The translations under genes and the position numbers were made by a program. A DNA stretch of 64,000 nt from Ophioderma brevispina (lineage: Eukaryota > Echinodermata > Ophiuroidea > Amphilepidida > Ophiodermatidae): assembly GCA_023653785.1 (NCBI GenBank), contig JAMKCH010019861.1, forward strand, positions 1-64,000. Direction: 5' to 3'. The notes under the pieces were generated by a model. That model saw nothing but the letters and a program-made list of their open reading frames with translations, was not told the origin of the DNA and searched no databases. Of the stretch, positions 22,201 through 34,881 are shown piece by piece (positions within the stretch are counted from its first letter, which is position 1; the number at the start of each line of letters is the position of its first letter).

Positions 22201-23199
22201 CAGTGATTTTGCCACTTCCGTGTAAAATTTCCATGTCCCTTTAACTACATTACCTGTGGTGGTGTTTTTATTAAAGTGGTCTTTTGCACATTCTATAATC
22301 ACAAATATGTACATTATTAAAGTACATGCATTTCAATACAAGTCAACATGAGGATATGCTATGAGGATACAGCAATGCTATTGCAGTTGTTCTGAAACAC
22401 TCTATACCTAGGCACCTGGACTAGAAGTATCCCAGATTCACTTCCGTGGTTTCATTGTTAGCGCAGTGAGATGAACCATTGCTAAAGCTAGCAAGACATT
22501 AGCAATTCTGGCCGGAACCGGCCCTTGATTTTTAGACATGAGGTCTCGACTTAGCAGTTTTTTCAGTGAAACTGTAACCACACATCGGTTGGTCTACCCA
22601 CAAAAGTGTTGGCTGCATGTGCCAATCAGCCATTTGAAATATCCTTGGTGTGCGCGGGGCCCTAGGAAATTGCCTAGCACGGTTCCAGGTAAAGCGTTGT
22701 AAGCAGATATTGCACAGGGGTTATTAACTGGGGGATTGGGTTTTTTTGGAGAGAGATTCGGATAAAGAGTGACGTGGAGAGTGAGTATTAAAATTACGAC
22801 AAACTCAACACAATTGTGTATATACCGTTTTCTAATTTTATATTTATTACGTTTAAAACATCAACCCTTAAAACATACATCAAATAAATACTAATCACAA
22901 ACTTTTTAAAAGTTAAAAATATTTATTGTTTTTTTTTTTTGTGTTTACTTATACACAATCGGGCCTCCGTCACGGAATTTATAACCTGAAGGGCCTATAT
23001 CTTGAAATATGTTTTCAAAATCGGGGCAATACTGTAATATTTTCTACGAAAATAAGCGCTAATCAACGCACTCAAGAATACATGTTTCACAGACAGAAAG
23101 AGCACAATCACAAGGAAATACACCGCGGGAGTGGCTCACCTCTAGCAAATGACTATGGGTCATATAGGATGACCAATTTTACATCGAGCTAATACAATC

Positions 23200-24625
23200 T
23201 GTACCCTCATCCAAAAAACCTGAAATACCAACAGCTCCAACAGTGGTTGACAGCATGCATTTTATTATTAGGAAAATGAATCCCACAGCATTTGCCACAT
23301 ATTTCTAATATAGCATATTAACTGAAGCATTAACATCTGTAAAAGGGAATCTCAATGTTGGTTATATTCAAATTAAGGATCTTTCGCCAATACATCAACT
23401 TTTAATTGCCTTGAATACCAATGTGATTCGGAATCCCAAGCTTAAAAACAACGGATTATTTATTCAATGGAGACAAATTGAAGAATACGTCCAAACAACT
23501 CAGCAATATTAGGGATGACGGACATTCTCTGCCTTTCAAAGCCATAAGACTAGCTAGTGAATCAGAAAATTATATGAAATGACTCTATTTGAATTTAAGC
23601 TAATTCTAAGGCCACTTAAGTGCCTGCAATTCGACAGTGAAAATAGAAGCATTATAGGTACCTAATCTGACGATGATCACGCCGACTTAACACAGCTGCA
23701 GCAGACTTTTCCAAAAAACCTTAGGAACCATCTGTATAAATACTCGATGTTGATGAATTTATGCAAAGTGCATCAAATTTTAGCTTGAAAAACAGATCAT
23801 TCAGTTAGACCCCTTCTTAGTATGACTTAAAGTTAGGTCAATATCAAGTTCAACATTTGTCAAAGGGGGACAATAGGAAAATCAAAATGATAGACAATGT
23901 TATCAGCATGGGACATACCTGTGAAAAAATCACTCTTTTATACGGATTCCAAAAGATGGAATAGCATTAGGTTACTATAGAATGTTGGTAACTTTAGGCG
24001 AAAAGGTGAGCTCTCATGTGTTGGATACAGCATCTTTTGAAGTTTTAGAGAAATAGTGAAAGGCTTAAATTTTTTTTTTTTTTTTTTTTCCCCCCATCTT
24101 AGAAGTAATGAGGTTCATTAGCCTTCGACATATAAGCTTGGCATAGGAGAGGTACGCAAAGCACCCAAGCATAGTCGAAGACATTGATTTCTGAATAGTT
24201 CAAGCTTTTTCAAATATGACGAGCAGAACTATAAACAATGCAACCAGAATCCAATTTGATCTCAACAAGGATCTATTAAGGCGAAGCAAAACTGAGCATT
24301 GCACCCCAGTCCTTCTTAGAAAAACTACTTTTAAAGCTTCAGACCTTTTTGGACATCTCTTCCGCAAATATTCAATATGAGCTTTGAAGTTCAATTTACT
24401 GTAAATAGTAGCCAAGAATTTAGTATGTGAAAACGACTGGGAATAGGAGAGAAACCCTTCAATTTTAATCGGGTCAAGGTGAAGGCGTCTTTGTGCAAAA
24501 AATGCATACAAACAGTTTAGGTTTAGAGAGAGAAACGGAAACCTTCTCCTCAGCCCACTGTTGGGAATTTATTCAGAGAACGAATACGCCAAATAAAAAC
24601 AATTAAAGCCAACCATCAAATTTAA
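23200..24625 (-). mobile_element. Decayed non-LTR retrotransposon with RT end and RNase H
   Basis: The minus strand, read across frames, shows NGFRFSLSK-like text, KFLATIYSKLNFKAHIEYLR and LRLNRSLLRS, then LRLCLGALRTSPMPSLYVEG. These match the end of the reverse transcriptase region of non-LTR elements. Further on, IYTDGS and a later HIGIQGN segment mark an RNase H domain. Stops and shifts break every frame, so it is inactive. RT followed by RNase H points to the I/R1-like LINE groups; the clade is inferred. Confidence 0.8.
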
Positions 24626-24722
24626 CGGTCATATAGAAAGGTGTGCTGCAAAATGTTGGAAACAGACTGGGTATCTTAATATTAGTGTTTATTGTCTTCA
24701 TTTTTATCAAGATTGTACTCAC

Positions 24723-24905
24723 ATTTAATACTTCAGCAATTTTTCAAATGGCAACTCTTAGTTTCTTAAATCTGTTAGCCATGCCGTCATCATCTATCCA
24801 TTTAATGCATTTGAACAAAGTGATAGGATTTATGAAACTTTCCACACCTGTCCACAATGTTGTCATAAAGATTGACAATTTCTGATAGATCATTACCCCA
24901 AATTC
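24723..24905 (-). CDS. Exon with an in-frame TGA
   Basis: Sixty-one codons, phase 0 at both ends, with acceptor TTCTTCTACTTGCAG and strong donor GTGAGTACAAT. It starts EFGVMIYQKLSIFMTTLWTG, continues ...GMANRFKKLRVAI, then has TGA at codon 54 (24744-24746), then KIAEVLN. Both neighbours (26815 side and 21294) need exactly this phase. No donor upstream of the stop gives the right phase. The TGA may be a sequence error, a segregating nonsense allele or a sign of pseudogenisation. Confidence 0.7.
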
Positions 24906-26414
24906 CTGCAAGTAGAAGAATAGAAACACAATGGATTAATAAAAGCCATATAAAAAATTGCTATAAAAATTGTCAGTAATTCTATTGTATAGCTAAGATG
25001 TTTACTAGTGCAGTGGTAAAGGGGAGTAAAATTAATTATCCAAATATTAAAATTAGATGGCAGATTGGTGCAAAACAGGTTGATTCAAAAAGAAGTTTGC
25101 TCTTTATGCTGTTAGTAATAAATATGTAAGGAATTCCTCATATACTACCATGCATTCACAGTTTCTGAATGGCTAAATTCCAAAAAAAAATTCGCATTGC
25201 CTGTACCCCCAAACCAAGTTTTACTAATTGAATTAAAACCACCATGTCTACACATTGGGGTAACATTAGGTCTCGCAAGGGTTTCTATTACAATAAATAT
25301 GAAATGAGCTATGAAATGAAAGTCCATTGGTTTGCAAATTTAATTTCAAAACTGAAAATTTAATTTTATATCCTAAATCTATAAAATCAAGAGCACAAAT
25401 TTTAGTGATGACAATTTAATGATATTACATTTTAATCTTGCAAGTCTCTAGCACCGTTTCATCTTGGTAGACTTCTCTTAAAAGGAAAGAAACACTTCAT
25501 GTTTTGCAGTTCTTCAACAAACATAATTGAAGAAAGAGTTTGATATTGCAAATAATTATATTAAACTGCTTGATGAATAGAAAGATGAACTTAATTATTG
25601 TTTGATTGATGGTTCTTGAGAATGAGTATAAAAGCCAAACTTTCATTTTAACAATAAAAGTTGCAATCCAGTGGATCTGTCTTGTTCACGATTTATTGAT
25701 TTGGCCTGAATAGAAACTCCTGGAAGTTACCCAGATGTGTACAGTCAGGAAAATGGGCGATTTTATTGCAATGAGTATAACTTGCATTTGGCATGTGCAA
25801 ATTTATTTTTAATTCAGACCTTCAGAAATTACTCTTTGCAATGATGTTACTTCGGTTCAGATTTTCTACTAAACCACGACAAAATGAGTAAACTTCTTTT
25901 TGAATCAGCCTATATGATAAATATAAAATTTGGCATGTTGACAAACTTTTGTCTTAAAAAGGGGCATTGGAAATATCTCAATTACCACTGAAGCCTGTAT
26001 TATAATTTTACAAAAAAGCCATTTTTTTTCATTTTTTTTAAAAAAACTAACAAAAGGTAAACTTTGAGCATGTTTCTTTATAATGCGTAACCAGGGCCAT
26101 ATGCAGGATTTATTTTGGGGGTGCAGGACTTCAAAAAAGTGGACCTTTTTCAGTAAAAGTTGACCTAACACCCCTAAAATGGTCATTTTTGGACTTTTTT
26201 AACATTCCATCACCAAAAAGTGGTCATTATTGTAAAAATTTCTCAAAATCGTGGACCTTTTTTGTAAAACAAATCAGCAAAAAGTGGACCTTTTTCACCT
26301 TTTGTGGAATTTGGAGCCCCGCAGCCCATGGTCAATTTTGCTATAACATTGTATTTTTTAAGTTTGGGTCATGAAGGGCAATAAATATTTTTTTTCTGGC
26401 ATAGTGCACATCCG

Positions 26415-26697
26415 GATAATGTATTGAGTCAATCCCACAATGCACCAGTTTTGGGAAATTTCACCTCTGTAAGGTCATGTGATTCCACAATAATCCTATT
26501 TTTAACACATAAAAAACATGACTTTTACACTCATTTTAGCCCACAAGGTACTTAGGGGATTCTTAGCATGATCACAAAATGTCTTGTGGTTCTTGAACTT
26601 CTAAAACACTTTTTATTCCTAAGTTCTGACGTGTGTTTAGTACAGTACAATATAGGCACACTGCAATGCATTATGGGATTGATTCAAACACCCTCTG
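26415..26697 (-). repeat. MITE family G, copy 3, inverted
   Basis: Reverse complement of the copies at 1271 and 3265, from GTATTGAGTCAATCCCACAA to GATTGATTCAAACACCCTCT. It lies about 118 bp from the donor side of the exon at 26815. Confidence 0.75.
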
Positions 26698-26814
26698 GTG
26701 CACATCCATGTGGAATGCAGAACTCTCTTGTTCATGGATCAAACAACAAAAAGAATTTAATATTTCACTCGCAGGTACGAGTCTTGCTTAAGACCTCGTA
26801 CAAGTGTCAATTAC

Positions 26815-26960
26815 CTTAAGTATGTTCAGACTATATTTGGCACTTCCTCGGAAGCAAAATCTGGCCAAGAAAACATCAAAATTGATGTTAAAAATCCCGA
26901 TGTGAACTCTAGCAAAGGCTTCATCCAACGCAAACACATCTGCACGTCCTTGTAGAGGTT
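26815..26960 (-). CDS. Exon of the large lipid-transfer-like protein
   Basis: Two bases plus 48 codons, incoming phase 1, outgoing phase 0, with acceptor GTTATTTTTCAG and donor GTAATTGACA. With the single base left by the previous exon the first codon is GAA, giving EPLQGRADVFALDEAFARVH, then FNINFDVFLARFCFRGSAKY. It probably sits at the end of the helical region. Frame continuity on both sides is the main support; no database family is named by eye. Confidence 0.85.
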
Positions 26961-27024
26961 CTGAAAAATAACAACACCCCAGATATTTTAAACCCGTCTA
27001 GTTACAATGTCAGTAAGCCACCTT

Positions 27025-27888
27025 AAAGCGGCACTGGCACATTTTCAGAAAATATGAAATTTCTTCAATTTGCTTGCAAATGATAGTCTAGGCTGTTGGA
27101 AAAATAGAGATAAACGACATAACCCAAAAGCAGATAGGGACATTAATAAGAAGCTAAAGACATCCAGGTAATTTGTAGGCTAACTTTTAAGTTTGCCGTA
27201 ACTTTAATTAACAAATGTGTCTATTACATGAATATCATAGACTCGTACTCATTGATATTAAAACCACAAAGTTCACATATCGGTTAAACAAGGATCATGC
27301 TGTGAGAATCAACTCTGACATGTGTTTTTCTTATGTTACACGCCATTTCCATGTCGTCTGCTGAATTAATGTCACCGGCGACATTATTTATAAAACCGTT
27401 CTGTTTACCCATAAGTATGCTGATTTGGGCTTAAAGGTCCATGACCCGATCGCTAATAGCCTTGTCCCCAGAAGTCCTGATTTTACCGAAGTGGCCAAAA
27501 TTTTGGTATCAGAAGAAAGCTACTATTTTTCTCATTTACCCTGTGAAATCATAGGGATAAAGGATGTTTGGTTTGCATTTTTATGAGTGAAAATGTGCCC
27601 CTTTTTGGTCGACCAATATTAATTTTACACAGTACTCTATGGGGCTTACAAAATCACGTTTTTAGCTCTTACATCAAAACGGCTTGAAATATCGGCGCGA
27701 AACTTTGCAGATGGAGTTTTGGGGTGAAGGCCAATCTAACAAGATGAAAATTTCATATACTAAAATCGGGCCATCCTCCTTTAATAATTTCAGGCGAGGG
27801 CTAATATAAAGCTTAAAAACCATGCAAAAATATCAACTTTGAAAAATCTGGAGGGTGCACTATTTTTCGAATGTGCCAGTGTCTCTTT
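27025..27888 (-). repeat. MITE family D, copy 2, interrupted by a family E element
   Basis: Inverted relative of 1777-2311, with ends AAAGCGGCACTGGCACATTT and ...CGAATGTGCCAGTGTCTCTTT. It is split at a TTAA by the element at 27433-27782; the uninterrupted copy has the same TTAA intact. Confidence 0.85.
27433..27782 (+). repeat. MITE family E, copy 2, nested
   Basis: Inserted into the family D copy. The flanks read GATTTGGGC-TTAA on the left and TTAA-TAATTTCAGG on the right, a direct TTAA duplication. Ends are AAAGGTCCATGACCCGATCG and TCGGGCCATCCTCCTTT. Confidence 0.85.
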
Positions 27889-27889
27889 A

Positions 27890-30700
27890 CACACTGAAGA
27901 CAGTAGGCCCATATTTTTATGCAAAAGGTCCAGATTTTCATTTAAAAAGTATTCAAAATGGCTAAAAAATGATTAACCTAGTATTGAAAGCATAGATGTT
28001 GCCCATCCACTAGCTCAGCAGCAGTTATATTTTCAATAATGCCATCAAAACACTTTACTTTGACCTATTGACCTATCCCTGACTCTTTATATCATTCACT
28101 TCTCAATGACCACTGTGAACATTGTTGCTGATAGTAATAGCATCCAACAATGACCCATACATGACCTTTGACATTTTAAGCATTCAGCACCTCATAATCT
28201 ACTCCAAGCATTACTGAATATTACTACATGCCCACCTATTTTTGTGAACAAAGCATTTAAAGCACACATTTTAACACTGATATCAAATGACCTCTGTGTG
28301 ACCACATACATCCCAATCCATAAGGATCATTCTGATCAACTGATAAATTCCAAATCATTTTGATTGAGGTATTTTCAAATATTTTACAGTGACCTCAAAT
28401 GACCCCATCGATCAACTTTGATCTCTCATCTTTGAACACTTGATAAAACTTTGCACCCAAAATCAATCCCAGGTGGCTTGGCTGCAGGCCTGAAAAGTTA
28501 ATCACACCTTCCACATTTGAGTACATAGACACACTTTTATCGATGCCAGGGGCCAGGTCAGGTAGTCCAGATGTCTTCCTAATTGAGCCACAGACACCAT
28601 TAAACTAAATTCAATATTGTTTGCCTATAGCCGGCATCGGACATCCGGGCATTTGGCAAAACTAACATCACAATGTTGCGTTAAAACATATCATTCAATA
28701 CGCGCTGAAAGCGTAGTGTCTCGAGATGTGCAGTGATCATACTTTTTGATTTTGTGCACTTTGTTTTCACCGCGATACGGGGATTCCCTGGGCTTTCCTT
28801 GGTTTGTTTTCACCGCGGGTAAATCAATGTGACGTCAGTCTGCTCCCCGGCCACTTGATTGCCCAATTTAGCAGTGTTGTAATGAGATTACAAACATGTC
28901 ACATCTGTCACAACAGCAGTCAGATCACATGATATAGTATTCCATTTGTAACAATGCATGGTAATAACCACCCCGTCTGGCACAAAAATTTGCCGTATCT
29001 TCTTTGAAAGTAAGGGATTGCTCATTGGCACGTGGTTAGAAGTTGTTATACTCTCTGCCAGAATGGTTCAGAGTTATTTACCGTGCGCCGATCGTGACAT
29101 GCATCAACACGGAAGTGATGCCGATTGGCTTGTTGAGTAGGTTGGCCTTCCCATTTGTTAATCGCACATGAGGCTACCCATAGTCTGCGCCTCTTGCAAA
29201 TATTGCGGCGCGCGCTTTGCTGACCTCTGAAGGATTCTGACAGCAAGTGTAGTAATACCGATGATGCAGGTAGTATCAATTTACCCACTTGGGCCTTTGA
29301 GTTGTTTCCATTTAATAAGATGCCCACATCCCCAGGTTTAGACCCAAGGATATGCAGTACAAAATCTATCTACGGTTCACATGATATTAATGATTCTTTA
29401 GGCAAGTTGGAGGATGAGGACATGGTCACAAATGCCCCTTTAACGCTTATAACACTGAAACATTTACTAATTAAGATCAAACTCATTCTTTATAGTTACT
29501 CCACAAAAGCAGATGCTCCCAAGTCATTTCCTCCAATCACCTTCTTCCACATGTATGAAGGGGAGGCCAATTTAAATTGGAAACCTTCCCATACTTCTCT
29601 TCTAATTCGACGGCTTGCTTTAGATGTTATTTCCCTAGTTCTTCATTACACAGTCCCTACAGGACCAGTGGGGAATCTGAAGCAAAATGTACAAGAAACA
29701 ATGTGGGAGTCAAGTTGAGAGGTTCTTAACCCTTTTTCCTGGTAGATTCTGTATTGGCGTATACAAATGTGGGGTCAAGTCAATTAAGGGACACTAATTT
29801 AGTTTAGTCCCTTACACAAATAAAAAGATATATGCTATCACCAAGTCTTTAGCACAGATTCTTACCCTAGATCAATGTTACAGTGCTGGCCTATTCATAA
29901 CACAGAAGTTTTACTTCTGGGTTACTAGTACAGTTCTGTGGGCTTGTTGCTAGGTGGGTGGGGACCTTGACATTCAGATGTGTTAGTCTGAACTACATAT
30001 TGTTTCTATACACACCCTTATAATAATGTCTCCTCCTATATTTTTCACCAAAAAAAAAACAATTTTGCCACCCCCCCGAAACAATTTTTTCACTAAAAAC
30101 CCCTATTTTTTTAAACACAATATATACATTTTCTTTTGGACAAAACTCACGATGTATGACAAACAAACAAGAGGGGATCACCAGAAGCCCACCGTGTTTA
30201 GACCCACCAACACCCACAACAAACCACAAAATATCACCTTCTGAATAAATGCCCTTTTAAAGAAATGTCACACCCTGGGGTGTTTATTAAGCATATATTA
30301 ATGCTTTGGTGAATTGATTTAACACATCCTTCATTTAAAAAAAGGTTTTAGACTAGAATTGCTTTCAAATTTATTTATATCTGACATTGCACACGCGCAC
30401 GATCTTTGTACTTATTTTATACTTTCAAATCTTACCCATTTTCCTCATAATCATACTTGACTTGAGATTTATCGCCATGGGAATGAGCTTGGTACAAACG
30501 AGATGCTTCGTTATTCACTGTTGTATCCTAATCAGGCGGCTGCATGCAATAGGATGTCAGCAGCCTGACAGGAGAAAGAAAACCAATCAGTGAAATTGTG
30601 CAAACAATTGTTTTTTAATAATATTTTGAAATTTTGTGAATGAATTTTGGCCAAGAGAAAAAGTAGGGGCACATAGCTAATTAAAAAAGGAAGTTCCGCA
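27890..30700. other. Intronic stretch, no exon seen
   Basis: 28060-28460 is rich in TGACC/GACCT words typical of repeat family J, but no full copy is evident. A 138-residue plus-strand ORF at 29302-29718 has no splice context or recognisable motif. The rest is ordinary AT-rich sequence, with a poly-A/poly-C-rich patch at 30045-30080. Confidence 0.4.
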
Positions 30701-30769
30701 ACCACTAGTAGTCTTGCCCACTTTTGGCAATCCGCTTGAATATCTTTGCAAAATTAGCTACTTAAACTT

Positions 30770-31146
30770 AAAGGTGCTTGTTCCGATGTATGTCTATTAT
30801 GTTTACTCTACTTGATATGGATAGCCTCTTAGCACCTTGCATATATGCCCCAATCGAGTACCGTGGGAACAAACACACTGCGGTTCTTTGATCGGTTTAG
30901 AATTAGATAGAATCAATAATGCCCATTGCAACCAAGCCTATTCAATACTGTGCTAATATTGATGGTAACCACTTAACAACGGAGGTTTGGTTTTTTGTTT
31001 AATATGGGTTAATGAAATTGGATTTGAGGGGCTCAATTCAAGACGCAATGAGACGGAAAAATACGGGCCTTTAGCTCTATCAATATCGCTTACTACTTCC
31101 GGCGTAAATCAGGGGGGTCTCAAGACTGATCGGAACAAGCACCTTT
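30770..31146. repeat. MITE family A, complete copy 1
   Basis: TTAA-flanked, with excellent inverted ends AAAGGTGCTTGTTCCGAT and GATCGGAACAAGCACCTTT; about 377 bp. It lacks an ORF. The 65 bp to its left recur before copy 2. Confidence 0.85.
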
Positions 31147-31223
31147 AAAAAAAGGCAGTTATCAAATCACTAGTCTTGCCACTTTGCAATCAGCTTGAAT
31201 ATTTGTGGCCAAAATAGTTACTT

Positions 31224-31548
31224 AAAGGTGCTTGTTCCAATTTATGTCCTATTATGTTCTCTACTTGATATGGAAGCCTGGCACTTGCACATACACCCCA
31301 TCAAGGTATAATGGGGAAAGGGAAACACACTTGCAGTTTGATGAGAAGCAATAATGTCACATTGCAAAGTGCTGCTTATTGATATTACACCATAATTGTC
31401 GGAGTTTTGTTTATATCTTTGAAATGAATGGATTGAGGGCTCACATTTCAGGCCGATAATAAGAAAAAATAAGCCTTTCATCTGTATAAAAAATGATACT
31501 ACTTACGGGGAAATCCGGGGAGTCCTAAAGATGATCGGAACACACTTT
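31224..31548. repeat. MITE family A, copy 2
   Basis: Begins AAAGGTGCTTGTTCCAATTT and ends GATCGGAACACACTTTAA. Its left flank (CACTAGTCTTGCCACTTTGC...) matches the left flank of copy 1, so copy and flank together form a tandem duplication of about 0.45 kb. Confidence 0.85.
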
Positions 31549-32316
31549 AATAGGATGTTCCATAAAAAAAAGCAATGAATACTCAAAGAGGGCCATACAC
31601 ACAGGTAAGTATAAGTTTATCCCATATTACACATTACCAAAACAATATTTCCATTTGAATAAGAAATATGCAAAATCACTAATTAAAATGCAACGTCACA
31701 CTAGCTGTGTTAGCTATACGCTTTACTTATGGCCTCACATGGATGCCAATGAGTCGACATACACTGTTCCAAATCTTACCTCCAAAACCCCGGTTTTAGA
31801 ACTGTTTTCCGGGCTTTTTCACAGACATAAATCCATAATTACAAAACTTCTATGACTTGCAGTACATCAGTTCCTGTTTCATCAGAACCTTTGTTCTTGT
31901 ACAGATGATCAAATTCTACAGTTTAAATCTGGGGACTTTGTGCTTTTACAGATTAAATGATAAACACAGTATACACAGCTTTTGCCACATATTATTGAAT
32001 TTTGTGTTTTTACAGCTTTGACCCTGGGATATAACCATTGTACGGGGCAGCTAAAAGGCCAAAGGTTGATTCTACTGTTTCTTGTTTATGTGCACCACAT
32101 TGATGGTGGATCAGGTTGCCTTGTTGTAGAAAGCCACAGGACTGTCAAGATCAATGGGAGTTCCGTAACCTTGACCCATCTGACACAACTTTGATGACAC
32201 AATTATGAATTTGGAAAAACACTTCAACGAATAAAAAACACATTTTTTGTAAGTGGTGGGTGTTCAGATGGTCCGGTTTCGGAAAACGCCCAGGATCAAT
32301 AGCACAACAGAACTAC

Positions 32317-32529
32317 CTCTTGGGGATGATAGTGCCTCATGGAGTGTAGCCCTGCTCTCTTTAATATCCCGGGAGTACTGCTGAGTTCGTGAGCTACGGA
32401 TGTGCTCAAAAAATGACTGTGTGTGGCCTGCATTTCCTAACGGCCTCAATTCCAGGCGACAGTCTTCAGTGGGGTTATCGGCTCTGTTGAAATTCATTTT
32501 CCACAATGTTTGTTTGTAATTCCATGGAT
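32317..32529 (-). CDS. Exon: LLTP-like superhelix segment
   Basis: Two bases, 70 codons and one base, phase 1 at both ends, with acceptor GTCGTTTTACAG and donor GTAGTTCTG. The first codon completes as GAT. It reads DPWNYKQTLWKMNFNRADNP, then CRLELRPLGNAGHTQSFFEH and ESRATLHEALSSPR. The L-x-x-LGNAG motif followed about 30 residues later by a second helix (here ATLHEAL) is characteristic of the N-terminal superhelix of vitellogenin, apoB and related large lipid transfer proteins. It joins both neighbours in frame. Confidence 0.85.
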
Positions 32530-33117
32530 CTGTAAAACGACCATTAAATATCTTTACTTAGAAATGATGAATAAGGCATAGTTCTTAACACTAAATTAAG
32601 CATAATGCTTAGAAACAATTTTTTAACATTAGTATATGTGATCGTCTGGAAAACCCCCATAGTGGGAAATTTATATTTTGAGGTTTTACTATCACTGCAG
32701 AGTTTGAGTTTCCATAACTGTTTACTTCTTTCTTCTTTGATACACACATCAAAAGTTATACCTTATACAATCTGACAAAAAATAAAGTACAATATAACAG
32801 ATTTTAAGCTATTTTCTTTATTTTTTCAAACTGTCCTGTGCGACATGTGGCGGGTTTTCCCAGATCACGTCACATATAGATGCTCGGAGAAACTGGCGAG
32901 CATTGAATTAAATAAAGAAGAAAAACACATATGGTCATGAACCCGGTCCATCCACCATCCAGGCACAAGACTCCCCACCAGACCCCAGGGGACTGGACTG
33001 TGTTTACATGGATACCAGTGAAACAAGAAGCACTAATACATTTCAGTCTTTATTTCAGAGTTTCAAGAGGCCATAAATTCAAGACTGTGTTTTTCGTGTT
33101 TATTTAATTCAATACTC

Positions 33118-33440
33118 AAACCGTCACCCCCATCGGGTTTCTAAGAAAATCTGATGAGGAGGGTAGCTGGTTACCCTGGTAGAATGAAAAAGAAGATCTA
33201 CCTACAAGGGCATCAGCTGTGGAGAGCTATTGACGGCCATCCAGCACATGCTGCCTTGCATGGTGAGCATGGTTGCTCAAAGGCTAGGCCCACCGCCGAA
33301 AACTGTGGATTGACGTCAGTAAGGGCATCCGGTCAATTATTTTTTGCTCCAATAAATTCTCACACAGCAGTATTGCTGAGTGTGAGGTGTGTCCGCCAAC
33401 CCCCATTAGCGGGGACAAAAACTTGGGACAAAACCCTTTG
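33118..33440 (+). repeat. Family I element, copy c
   Basis: Plus orientation: CCGTCACCCCCATCGGGTTT, then AAGAAGATCTACCTACAAGG, CGGCCATCCAGCACATGCTG, and the tail GGTGTGTCCGCCAACCCCCA...GGGGACAAAAAC. The MRRVAGYPGRMKKK ORF is incidental to the repeat. Confidence 0.7.
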
Positions 33441-34198
33441 CGGGGACAAAAACTTTGATTTAACAAACTATAATACTCGCCAGTTTCTCTGAGCCTCAAT
33501 AAAATATTTGTCTAATCACTCTCTCAGGGTGTATCAATTTACTTGATCCTTGTATGCATTGCATTGAGTTTCGCTTCATCATATATTCTGCTAGAATAGG
33601 TCCACCCCTTCGAAATATATAATTACGGCCACAGGGAGCAGACAAATTAATATTATTCAATAGTTACTGCCAGTTTCATGCTGACCAATATGTGGTCACA
33701 ATCATCAGACTACATGCTATTATTTCCAGAAATATATATTTCTATTTAGTATATACATATCAAAACAGGTAACCTTTCCCTGCATTCTACAACTGAACTC
33801 CCTGGAATTGTTGTATGCCACACATGAATACATATAACAAATGCCAGTTTCATGCATGCTTTGTTTAAATGTTCATTAGAACAGTTTCAAACATGCAATC
33901 TGTAATGGGCCCAGTCTTGAGATCCAATTAAGCTAGTCCAGCATTTTGCGGCTGTGGCTACACATCCAGTGGCATACCAAAATGGGCGGAAGGGAGTTGT
34001 CTCACCTGGCTCGGAATAGTGGGATGAAATGGAATAATATTTGCATTTTCATCCACATTTTTCAGAAAATGTGACCAAGTTTGGCCCGAATTAGGCCAAA
34101 TTAATGTAAATTAAGCCAAATTTTGTTTACTTTGGGTCCCATATAGCATTTGCTGAAGCAAACCACTGGGATAACTTGAGAATGTTGATCCCATGGCT

Positions 34199-34650
34199 TG
34201 ATTGCCTCGGTATGACCATGTATAGTAGTATTAAATCCAACTTTTAAATTTCTGGTTTTTCCCCAACGAGGGGTAGTGGTAGGGGTAGATGGATTCACCT
34301 CAACACTCACAGCAATACTGCCGCCATACAGGAATAGTGGAGCAAAAGTAATTGACCTTCCTGACTCCAATCCAGTTTTCGGTGGTGGGCCTTATCTTTG
34401 AGCAATCGCGCCCAGTCGCCCATCATGCAAGACAGATAGAAACAGTGCTGGATGGCCGCCATTAGCTCTCCAGAGCCGACGCCTTGTAGGTAGATGTTCT
34501 TTTTAGTTTTACCAGGCTAACCGCTACCCTCCTCATTGAATTTCCTTGGAAACCTGATGGGGTGATGGATTAACTGCCACCAACTTGGCCCTGGGACAGG
34601 TAGTACTGGTTACCAGGATACCAGTAGCAGGCCCTCAAAGAAAACCTGAC
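34199..34650 (-). repeat. Family I element, copy d
   Basis: Longest copy. On the plus strand it runs from AAATCCAACTTTTAAATT through GGATTCACCTCAACACTCAC, GCTGGATGGCCGCCATTAGC and ACCGCTACCCTCCTC to GACAGGTAGTACTGGTTACC and GTAGCAGGCCCTC. Confidence 0.7.
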
Positions 34651-34881
34651 AGGTGCCCATGTACTATATAGACCCTACTCATCGAAAATGGGTAAATACA
34701 AATTCTCAGAAAAAATGCAGAAAGTAAACTTTTTGAACAACCCTGTATATAACATCTATCTGTATAAAGCATTAAAATTGCCACATACACATACAGCACA
34801 TCTTCGATCTTGTTCAGAATACTCTCTATGAGGCCAGGCTATAGTACTAATCACACTGTAGCATTAAGCATTGTTACATAC

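Noticed and set aside
29302..29718. 138-residue plus-strand ORF as a gene
   Set aside because: No start context, splice sites, motif or neighbouring support; an ORF of this length is expected by chance in a 64-kb window.
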